In this document: positions 1-8,685 of the stretch, one piece after another
How positions within the stretch are numbered: the stretch's first letter is position 1
Layout: each line of letters opens with the position of its first letter
NCBI GenBank assembly: GCA_019671135.1
Contig: JAHRHY010000007.1
Span: 1,302,001 to 1,366,000 of the forward strand
DNA: 64,000 bases
Reading direction: 5' to 3'
From: Linnemannia hyalina
Taxonomy: Eukaryota; Mortierellomycota; Mortierellomycetes; Mortierellales; Mortierellaceae
The notes under the pieces: generated by a model
What the model was told of the DNA's origin: nothing
Database searches by the model: none
What the model saw: only the letters and a program-made list of their open reading frames with translations
Program-made: the position numbers and the translations under genes

Positions 1-144
1 TCTATTCTCTAGAGTGTTGTTAAAAGGATGAGGGATGATGTCGGTTCAGAAAGGTCAACGAAAAGATAAAAGAAACAGGGATGTGAGTTGTCGGTTCAAA
101 CAGGAGAAAAGGCACGTGCTGGTAATCCACTCCCGTCTTTTGGC

Positions 145-372
145 TCAACGTTCATCCTCATTCTGTCTGTTGCAAAGGTCAGTCATCAGTCCATGCATAC
201 CGATTGAAGTTTGAGGCTGTGCAGGAGCCGGTGTTGGTGTCGTGAGAGTAGTTGTTAGAAACGAGAAACGCGTCGTGTCAAACAGGGACGAGTAGTGAAT
301 CGTCAGGCCAATAGAGCAGACGAGGACTGCCCAGAATGTCCAGTGCCAACGAGTGTTGCTACTACTCCACAT
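145..372 (-). CDS. Possible 5' part of a membrane-anchored protein (left-edge fragment)
   Basis: Reading from the ATG at 372, the first residues (MWSSSNTRWHW) lead into a hydrophobic segment of about 16 residues (FWAVLVCSIGLTIHY), then a Thr/Pro-rich stretch. This is the layout of a type II signal anchor followed by a stem. Read straight through, the frame stops at 145 (75 aa). A possible donor (GTATGC) at 200 would instead make 201-372 a first exon that continues to the left, possibly beyond the window. A pyrimidine-rich leader lies upstream, as for other genes here. No catalytic domain is visible and I do not recognise the family. Confidence 0.3.
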   Translation of the reverse strand: MWSSSNTRWHWTFWAVLVCSIGLTIHYSSLFDTTRFSFLTTTLTTPTPAPAQPQTSIGMHGLMTDLCNRQNEDER

Positions 373-1001
373 CTTTTGGCTTTCTTTGGATGGTATGTAA
401 GGAAAGGAAAGGAGGGAGCAAGCAAAGAAAAAAGGGTATGGAGAAACAAACAAAAGTAAACGTGTGAGCACCGAGAGAATCTAGATGTCAACAGCTGTCG
501 GGAAGACGGGACGATGGGCCAACAAGCAAAGGGGGGGTTGTGTGTTCAATTGGAGTATTGGGGGTACTGCCCCTTCCTTCCTTCCTTCCTTGGATAGACT
601 GTACGGTAAAAGGTAGGGCAGGGCAAGAATAGAAAACTAAGACGGAGAGAAGGGAGTGGTGTGCTTACTTGAACGGACAACAGTGTCGTGTAGTGTTGTG
701 CAAGCATGGTTGTTTACCGAGCAAGATTTGACTTTTGGACTACCTTATGGACTATTGCTTTGATTAACTTGAAAGCAAGCCAATCAATTGCGATCAGGGT
801 CACTGATGGCCCATTCCCACGATGGTAGAAAACCCCCTCTTTCCGCTCTCTTAGCTTCTTCTTCTTCTTCTCCTCTTCTTCTTTTTCTCCTCTTCTTCCT
901 CTTCTTCCTCTTCTCTTTCTCCTCTTCTTCACTTCCCTTCCTTCACACACTCCCCCCCTTTCCCCTCTCCACACAAAAACCATCATCTACAAGAAACAAG
1001 C
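373..1001. other. Intergenic region with pyrimidine-rich leader
   Basis: No convincing gene is visible. It holds a short CTTC repeat (about 571-591) and, at 840-980, a strongly T/C-rich stretch on the + strand just before the gene starting at 1002. Comparable pyrimidine-rich leaders precede many genes in the window, so this is read as promoter plus 5' UTR. The open frames seen here are low-complexity by-products. Confidence 0.5.
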
Positions 1002-2606
1002 ATGGACGCCCTGACTCCTATCCTTCTCAACTTCCTCGAGGAGCATGCCCGCCCCCACGTCCAGGAAAAGGTCTCCGAGGAGCTCGACGAGACCAAGGTC
1101 GACCTCAAGAAGGACCTGCCCGATACCATGATGGACTTCATCAAGGGTGAAGATGGAATCCCCATGATTGCCAATATCATCTCCAACCTGGGAGATGACT
1201 TTATGGAAAAGATCCGCAGGGTGACCGACTCGACTATCGAGACCGCCTCCGAAGGCATGGACCTGTTGTTGACCAACGGAGTGATGAACATCTCCAAGGA
1301 TGTTTTGACAAGCAACACCGATGGCAAGGGCTCGTCTGGATTCAACTTTGATTTCTTGAAGACTGGAAAGGAGGGTATGGTCATGACCACCATGGCTGCC
1401 TCGGCGCCCGTTATCAAGCAAGTCAGCGATAACATGGGCCGTAAAATCAGGTAAGCAACTTCCTTCAACCGCTTTTTTCTCCCTTTTCATTGTTAAAACA
1501 CAACAGAAACAGATAAGAGCAAAAAAGGGGAGAAAAAGGTCTAGACTCACAACAGTCACACACACACGCCTCGGACATGTTCCATGGAAGCTCACAGTGC
1601 TGTGCGTACATTCTGTTGCATGATACCGTCCCCTTTTCTTTGTTCAACAGCATTACTCACTCAACTCTGGAGGACATGTCAAAGAAAAGAATGAGAAAGA
1701 GAAAGAGGAAGAGAAAAATTATAAGAAGACAAGTACGTCTGCATTAGAAGGAAAGAGAAAAGAACAAGAACAAAGCAGCCTTGCTCACCCATACCGCCTT
1801 TTTTTGTATAGTGCCCACTTCCCAGCCCAGATTGGAGGTACGATCCAGGAGATGATTGACGAACACGGCGGATCCGACGGACTGTTTGGCAAGGCTGCAG
1901 GATTCCTGGCCAACTTCTTAATCTCGGACAAAGATGGTCCTGGTGAGCACACCGTTGCCGGAGGTGGAACCGACCGCGATGTCGAGGCCGCCGGCGGTCA
2001 CACGGGTAAAATCCAGCAAATGCTCCAAAAGTTCTTGGCCCCCAAGGTCCTCCTCATGATCCAGCCCTACCTCCAGAGGTTTGAGGCCAAGATGGTAAGT
2101 TATCTTTTTCGCTCATTATGAGATCGAGTGTTGAAAACGAAGGAATGGCGATAGTGCGATTGAACATTGCGCGGTTTCTTTTTCTCATCGTATCAAAGCG
2201 ACGATGAAAAAGGGGTGAACGAGGCATCGAGAGAGCACATTGAACCAATCCACAATATTGACATCACAACTATATCATCATACACTAACACTTTCGCGTC
2301 GTCCTAAATTTTCGTCATCGTTCCTTTGTCTCGTAGACTAGATCATTGGAGACCGAACTTCGTGGCAAGGTCTTCAACATGGAGTACATCAAATCCACCG
2401 CTCTGACTGCCATCACCGGCTTGGGTGGCGCCGCCGGTGGCTTTGGTGGAATTCTTGGCTCCCTCTTGGGAGGCGGAAAAGACAGAGACGACGATGACGA
2501 TGATAATGGCAATGGCGGCAACAATGGACGAAGGAGGAACGACGATGATCCTATGAGTGCCCTAACTAACCTGGCAGGGCAGTTCTTGAAGAGTCGAGAG
2601 CATTAG
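1002..2606 (+). CDS. Unknown 333-aa protein with glycine-rich, acidic C-terminus
   Basis: Three exons, 1002-1450, 1812-2094 and 2337-2606, join in phase through GTAAGC...TAG and GTAAGT...TAG introns and give 333 residues. The ATG at 1002 (MDALTPILLNF) follows a pyrimidine-rich leader. The first two thirds look alpha-helical and amphipathic (FLEEHARPHVQEKV, MLQKFLAPKVLLMIQ). The third exon holds a glycine-rich hydrophobic stretch (GLGGAAGGFGGILGSLLGGG), then a DDDDDD acidic cluster and a basic GRRR patch. No signal peptide and no named domain could be assigned. The helical segments plus a Gly-rich hydrophobic tract could suit a membrane- or lipid-associated protein, which is only inference. 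A clear AATAAA follows at 2757. Confidence 0.85.
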
Positions 2607-2756
2607 GATCACGACACGAGGAGAGACATCAACGAAATATCTTCGCGCCAACATCTACATCGAGGCAGCCACCCCTACCGCTATTTATCCAATCCAACAA
2701 GTAACAACAAACAGGGTGAGGCAACAGCCACTGTACAAAGTTCAAACAACAAAAAA

Positions 2757-2762
2757 AATAAA
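2757..2762 (+). terminator. Polyadenylation signal AATAAA of the 333-aa gene
   Basis: Canonical AATAAA 151 bases after the stop codon at 2606, in an A-rich context. It fits the 3' end of the upstream gene. Confidence 0.5.
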
Positions 2763-2805
2763 GATGTATTTTTGGACACACCGTGTGTATGTTTTCTAAC
2801 AACTT

Positions 2806-3180
2806 CTATCCTTTGGACTTGTGAGCACGACGACGCATACAGCACCAGACAATGAATGCAGGAACAATCATGAGGCAGAGGATGAAGGCCAGGGCATTCA
2901 ATGGTCCTCTGATGGACAAGATAGGTGCTTCGACTGTATCAGGTGAGATGATGGTGGGTCCAGGATCACCTTGTCCTGAATTTGAAGGTGGAATAGGGCG
3001 AGTAGTGGGGCCAAGGGATGACCAAGTCCATCGAGGGGTGAGCGTTGTTGATGCCATTGTTATTGGTGGCGGCATTAGTGGTCTGAAAGTTGTTGTGGGC
3101 GTTAGTTGTGTTGTGGGTGGTGTGGGTGGGTCCAGGGTGAGCCCCGGCTGAGGGATCGGTGGTAGTAGTAGGAAGAGCAT
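2806..3180 (-). CDS. Possible small Pro/Thr-rich single-pass membrane protein
   Basis: A 124-codon frame from ATG 3180 to the stop at 2806. It begins MLFLLLPPIP, has a long Pro/Thr-rich middle, and ends with a hydrophobic helix (about residues 94-112, ALAFILCLMIVPAFIVW) followed by CCMRRRAHKSKG, a typical cytoplasmic stop-transfer tail. This resembles a mucin-like surface protein with a C-terminal anchor. The upstream sequence is pyrimidine-rich on this strand. A second overlapping frame (2966-3310) is also open, rich in Thr/Asn/His but with no anchor, so the 5' end could contain an intron. Family unknown. Confidence 0.4.
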   Translation of the reverse strand: MLFLLLPPIPQPGLTLDPPTPPTTQLTPTTTFRPLMPPPITMASTTLTPRWTWSSLGPTTRPIPPSNSGQGDPGPTIISPDTVEAPILSIRGPLNALAFILCLMIVPAFIVWCCMRRRAHKSKG

Positions 3181-3572
3181 TCAAGGTCGAGGAGGAGAGA
3201 TAGGGTAATGGTGTTGAAGGAGAGAAGAAACAAGAGGCGATATCGATCTCTTTTTTCTCTTTGTTTTCGAACGCTTCATTTTTATATGAGCTCGCTGGCT
3301 TCATTAACAAAGACCTTCTTCAATGCTTGAAGACGCGACGACAACAAGGCACGTAGAAATGGAGTGTTCTTTGTGGGAAAATTACTTTGCGTTTTTGATC
3401 GGCACAAGAAAAGATCAATACTTCAATCGCTCCTTTTTGCTTTCAGTCAGGTGACATGCACCGTTGCGCTGGCATCCTCGCATCATCACTTTTTTTTTAT
3501 TCTCTTGTCTTTTTCCTTTGAAACTAACATCACTTTCCAGGACATCCTTCTCAGCACTACTTACAAACAACA
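3181..3572. other. Intergenic region upstream of EMC3
   Basis: It lies between the possible minus-strand membrane protein and the first EMC3 exon. The EMC3 side is T/C-rich, and a CTTTCCAG at about 3533-3540 could be the acceptor of a 5'-UTR intron. No other gene is seen. Confidence 0.4.
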
Positions 3573-5352
3573 ATGGGCGCATGGACTGTTCTTCAGGAGA
3601 GGTACCTTTCTACTTCTTTGTCGCACCTGTCCTCAACATCTATCGTCATCAAACAACGCTTGTCGACACAAAGAAAAGCGATGAAGCAGGCGGACGCGTG
3701 GACAAAAAAGACGGCTTAAACTAACCCCGACCTTCCTCGCTCTACGTTCTTTGTTCGTTCTTGTCGTTGCCGATGACCACCTACTTGCTAGGCAAGCAAT
3801 GCTTCTCGATCCAGGTATGAAGTCGGCCCAGTCATCATCTATTTTTGCATCTGCGTTTCAGGAAACACAGGAAGAATACGAAATAAGGCTACTCTCTTCA
3901 AAATCGACAGGACAGTACTCTAACAACCACCTCATCCTGGGCGCTTATCTCTGACTGAACATACAGCTATTAGGGACTGGGTGTTGATCCCGATTATGAT
4001 TGTCATGGTTCTCGTCGGTGTGGTCCGTCACCAGGTCACCGTCCTCCTGAACGGAACCCCCAAGAAGGCCGATCTCAAGTCTGCCCGCGAAACGTAACGA
4101 ACCTCCTTCTTTCCCCTCTTCCAACCTATCCTCGACAGATCGAAAACATTCATCCGTTATCCTTTGAATACAAACAACCCCTCCACCAACTCCTCAATGG
4201 ACACCTCCTCACTCTCCTTCCTCTTACCCTCCGCGTCCATTTTAGTAAGGCACTGCAGCGCTGCGGCCTTCTCCGTGCACACGGAGTCCACATCCCCGAA
4301 CACGCCTTCCACGGCCGCAAGGCCTTTCTTTCTGAGGCCTTTGAGAAGGGCACCTACCTGAAGGAGACCAATACAGGAAACAAGCCCCGAGGAAACGTCA
4401 TGCAGGATCCCGCCTATGTCGAGACCATGATGGACGGCATGAAGAAGAACATGATGAATATCGTCCCCCAGACCGTCATCATGGGCTGGATCAACTTTTT
4501 CTTCTCTGGCTTCGTTCTCGGTACGCCTTTTTGTCCTTCTTTGTTTGTTTATTTGTTTGCTGAAGTATCTTAGTACTTGAGGATGGCGTCGAAGTGGTAT
4601 TGTTTGTGGATCTTTTGATTATCAAAGAAGATCCCGTTTCCACAATTCGCAATCCGCCTTTACTTATTCGTTTCTACTGTATCTCCCCCCGTTGACGCTA
4701 TTAGTCAAGTTGCCTTTCCCTTTGACGGTCAGGTTCAAGGGCATGTTGCAGCGTGGAGTGGAGACTCACGATATGGACGTCTCCTGGGTCTCGTCCTTGT
4801 CGTGGTACTTCCTTAACTTGTTCGGTCTCCAGAGTGTCTTTACCCTCATCTTGGGCAGCGGACATGGTAAGCAAAATTAATTATTACCAGCAATTTACCC
4901 CTCATTCCTCTGAATTGTCCATGCTTTTCTCGGTTTGCAGCTCTTGCAAAGCACCCTGCTAATCATAAACCAACTTCCTACGACTTCTTTTTCTCTTGCA
5001 ACTAATAGCTGCTGACGCGATGCGTGATATGCAGGCAATGTCAACCATGGGAATGGGCGCCGCCGCCGGCCCCAACTTGAGCCCTACCGGCCAGCCCCAG
5101 GACATGCACAAGATCTTTTTGGCCGAGAAGGAGAATTTGGATTTGACCGAGCACGAGTGGGGACTGGAGAATGTCGAGACTCGTCTGTTGGTCAAGTATG
5201 GCAAGAAGCCTGCCTCTGTTCTTTTGGATCAGAAGAAGGCCAAGATTGCCAAGCTCGCTGGACGTCAGGCCACGAAGGAGTTTGCTGCGGTGGCTGCTCC
5301 CTCGGCCGCTGCTGCTAATGCTTCCAGGAAGAAGGGCAGGAGACAGGTTTAA
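3573..5352 (+). CDS. EMC3: ER membrane protein complex subunit 3 (EMC3)
   Basis: Subunit of the ER membrane protein complex; EMC3 belongs to the Oxa1/YidC insertase superfamily and forms the membrane cavity for inserting transmembrane helices. Six exons close in phase: 3573-3601, 3792-3814, 3967-4093, 4246-4520, 4705-4866 and 5009-5352, giving 319 aa. Visible are the N-terminal helix ([18 protein letters not shown]), the second helix ([13 protein letters not shown]), the conserved [11 protein letters not shown] loop, the family signature [16 protein letters not shown] with helix three, and a basic C-terminal tail ending SRKKGRRQV. The methionine at 3799 (MLLDPAIRDW) is an alternative start giving 307 aa. 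I prefer 3573 because a GTACCT...CTAG intron joins it in frame. The gene is convergent with the isocitrate dehydrogenase gene. Confidence 0.93.
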
Positions 5353-5586
5353 GATATGGCTGGAGGATCAGAAAGGTGGAGAGGATATATACATACGAGT
5401 TGAATTCGAACGGGAGAGATGAACTTGCTGCTCCTTTGCTGTTAATACATAGATACAAATGAACCCTTGAAAACAATCGTTCCAAAAAAGAGCAACCCTT
5501 TGCATTGGATACTTGCAATATGTACGATTTATTTGAACGTTGAGAGAAAATAACAAAAAAAGGTGTGTGTATGTAATATATATATT

Positions 5587-7819
5587 TTACAGGCCACGGG
5601 CCTTGTTGAAGTTGAGGGTAATGGCATCCATAAACTCGCTAGTGCTGGCATAGTGCTCACGCTTCAAGCCAGAACCATGGATAGCCAAAGCCAAATCCTT
5701 CGTCATGATCCCCGAGACGTCAACAGTGTCCACACAAGCCTTCTCCAAATCCAGCGAGAACTTGAGCAACTCCTGGTTGCTGTCCAAACGGGCACGGTGG
5801 GCCAATCCACGGGTCCATGCAAAGATCGACGCAATAGGGTTGGTGGAGGTCTCGCGGCCCTTCTGGTGCTCGCGGTAATGACGGGTGACAGTGCCGTGGG
5901 CGGCCTCGGACTCGAGTGTCTTACCGTCGGGGGTGACCAGGACCGAGGTCATGAGTCCGAGGGATCCGTAGCCTTGGGCGATAATGTCTGATTGGACATC
6001 TCCGTCATAGTTCTTGCAGGCCCAGACGAATCCTCCCGAGGACTTGAGTCCCTGTGCGACCATGTCGTCAATCAAGCGGTGCTCGTACCAGATCTTCTTG
6101 TCCTCAAACTCCTTCTTGTAGGTCCTATGAAAGCACCCCGACAAAAAAAAATTAAGCACCGATCCAGTCAGTTCACTCTTGTTTCCTAAGAACAGGACTT
6201 TGTGTTCCTTCTTTTCAAACCCAAGGGGAAAATACTTACTTCTGGTAGATGTCCTCAAAGATGTCCTTGAAGCGTCCATCGTATTTCTTCAAGATAGTGT
6301 TCTTTGTGCTGAGGTACAAGGGCATATCCTTAGTAAGAGCCATCTTGAAGCACGAGTGAGCGAATCCGATAATGGACTGTTGAAAAAAAAAGGAGATTTT
6401 GTGGGCTTAGCGAATCAAAATGTTGCAATATGTGACCTTATCATGATCTCAGCTTCGTAATATCGTTGTTGTCGTTGCTTTACCTCGTCAGTGTTGTACA
6501 TGGCCATACCGACACCGGCACCGTCAAAATCGTAGACGACCCACTTCTTGGCCTCACCGCCGTTCTTGGGCGTGAAGGTCATCTCGAAGCGACCGGGTCC
6601 CTCAGCGACAAAGTCAGTGGCCTTGTACTATTTAAGATGTCATCCAGTCAAGATCCGATCAAAAAAAATAAAAGCAAGTCATGAGAAATGATCCTGTTAG
6701 TGGGTTTCTACTACTCTTGCTGAGGCTCAATTGCTTGACTCAGGGTTTATCAATTCGCCCTTTCGCATAAAAAAGGCAAAGAACAAAGATAGGCCCCAAT
6801 AGAGCAACCAAAAGTGAGAGATAAAGAACCTCATCAATCATGGGGCAAAAGACAAGCAAAAGAAGCAAGACAAGAGATAAACGGTACCTGATCACCAAAG
6901 GCGTGGCGTCCGATGACGATGGGCTTGGTCCATCCAGGGACGATCTTGGGGATGCTCTTGAGGAGAATGGGCTCACGGAAGACGGTTCCGTTGAGGATGT
7001 TGCGGATGGTGCCGTTGGGGGACCTGTACATCTCTGAAAGGTTGAACTCCTTGACGCGCTGCTCGTCGGGCGTAATGGTCGCACACTTGATTCCCACGTT
7101 ATACTTGAGGATTGCCTGCGCAGCGTCGATTGTCACTTGGTCCTTGGTCTGGCGTTGAAAAGTAATAAAAGTGAGGGAGGAGACACAGAGAAAGTAGTAA
7201 GGTATGATGATGAGTATTCATTGCCATGGCAGGTGAAAAGCGAGTGTCGTTGCTCGATCTGCAAAAGAACAAGGGCCGTTCCTGATTTCTGTTTTCCTTC
7301 TTTTTGCTCACCTTCTCACGGTACTCCATGCCCAGATCGTAGTACTTGATATCGACATTGACGTGAGGCAAGATCAACTATCGTGCATAAAACAAGAAAA
7401 AGAACAAGAGTGAGTCAATAAGGGAACTATGCAACTCATCGAAGGCTTGTTCAATCGGGGGCGTCGTGCCGTTAGACAGAAGCAGGAGAGAGAAAAGGTT
7501 ACCTTCTCCTTGATAGACTGCCAGATAATACGGGTCATTTCATCACCGTCGAGATCAACAACGGGGTTGGCGACTTGAATGCGAGCATCCTTCGAGTCTA
7601 GAGAAATGAGGGTGAATGCAAAAATGACATGAGGTTTAGGATTTGTTCTGAAGGTGTTCCTTCTTGGAATGCGCGGGTGAAGTAGTGAATGAGAGAGAAG
7701 GCAACGAGAAGAGAGTGTCACTTGCATGCGCGGGTGGCCTGGGAGTTGGCTGTGGCGAGGGTTGCTGCCCTGGAGAGGGTAGGGAAGGCGCGACGGGTGG
7801 AAGAGGCAAGCAAGGACAT
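5587..7819 (-). CDS. IDP1: Mitochondrial NADP-dependent isocitrate dehydrogenase
   Basis: Oxidative decarboxylation of isocitrate to 2-oxoglutarate with NADPH formation. Seven exons read down the minus strand: 7726-7819, 7503-7597, 7312-7377, 6888-7148, 6484-6627, 6240-6376 and 5587-6124, totalling 444 aa. The N-terminus ([12 protein letters not shown]...) is rich in Arg/Ser/Ala and lacks acidic residues, as in a mitochondrial presequence. Family motifs are intact: [16 protein letters not shown], the substrate loop [20 protein letters not shown], the metal-binding region [18 protein letters not shown], and the NADP-site stretch [17 protein letters not shown]. The first intron requires a GC donor (GCAAGT at 7725) to keep frame. 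The other introns are GT-AG. Start chosen at 7819, the only Met before the presequence without an intervening hydrophobic run. Confidence 0.96.
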
Positions 7820-8685
7820 GGCGCGAGATGGCGATATAAACAAAGAGAGGGGAGAGAATGAGGTAAAGAAGAACAGAAAGGAAAGAAAATGAGGTAAAGG
7901 CAGCGATAAAAAGAGAGTAGAGCAATGTGGGGAGTGGACTGCCATCTCTTCACACGCGACGAGCGCAGAAATGAGTAATTTTGTGTCGGTGCCCGGCCGA
8001 CTCTATTTGGGTTGTTTGCCGTTGGTATCTCCCTTGTGTACCGACTGTGTACACAGGTATGAAGGGCATAAGGCACACACGAATTGATAAGATCCTTGCC
8101 TTTAGCCTTCCAGGAAGTCGCATCTTATCCATCTCAAAAGAGGGCCACCAACCCTAGCCCCACATCGATCAACCTTTATCTGCCTTCTTTCCTCTTTTCT
8201 CCTTGCTCACCCCTTGCTGTACGAATTAAAATTCCTCCTCTCTCCGAAAGCAGCACATTACTACTCTCTATCTTCCTCTACCCTCATGGATCCCTTTGTC
8301 ATCGCTTATTTATCGCGTCACTATGGGCTTTTATTCAGAGTTCTGTGTGCTATTGATATGTGCTGTAGGTACTGCGTATGAGTATACTATATGTTGAGGG
8401 GGTGCTTGTATGTTGGAGTGCAAGTATGTGTGTGCGAGGAATATGCAAGTTCGTGTGTGCGAGAGAGATAAGCAAGTGGTGAGTGCGAAAGATATAAGCA
8501 AGTGGTGCGTGCGAAAGATATAAGCAAGTAGTGTGTGCGAAAGATATAAGCAAGTAGTGTGTGCGAAAGATATAAGCAAGTGGTGTGTGTATGCAAGTAG
8601 TGGTGATCGCGATTTGTTGCCTGTTCTTGGAGCTGAAAGAGTAAAGATCTTGGCAGTTCCTCAGGGACACTCGAGGGTTATGGTT
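7820..8685. other. Intergenic region between IDP and Argonaute genes
   Basis: It contains the presumed IDP promoter and pyrimidine-rich leader (about 7820-7950 on the minus strand) and, nearer the Argonaute 3' end, a 26-bp minisatellite. No gene is seen. Long minus-strand frames at 8331-8670 come from translating the repeat. Confidence 0.6.
8429..8584. repeat. 26-bp tandem repeat (minisatellite), about six units
   Basis: Four nearly perfect 26-bp units run from 8481 to 8584 (consensus GTGTGCGAAAGATATAAGCA plus AGTAGT). Two more diverged units extend left to about 8429. Units differ at only one or two positions on the right and decay leftwards, as expected for expansion by slippage or unequal exchange. 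There are no spacers, so it is not a CRISPR array. Confidence 0.9.

Noticed and set aside
987..1595. Minus-strand 202-codon frame
   Set aside because: Antisense to the first exon of the 333-aa gene, which has correct splice phases and a poly(A) signal.
5563..5991. + strand 142-codon frame
   Set aside because: Antisense to the last isocitrate dehydrogenase exon.
8429..8584. Possible CRISPR-like array
   Set aside because: Units are contiguous without spacers, in a eukaryotic genome and with no cas genes.
8331..8670. Three overlapping minus-strand frames encoding repeated LAYIFRTH/LLISFAHT-like peptides
   Set aside because: They are translations of the 26-bp minisatellite. Because 26 is not a multiple of three, all frames show the same repeating peptide; there is no other coding evidence.
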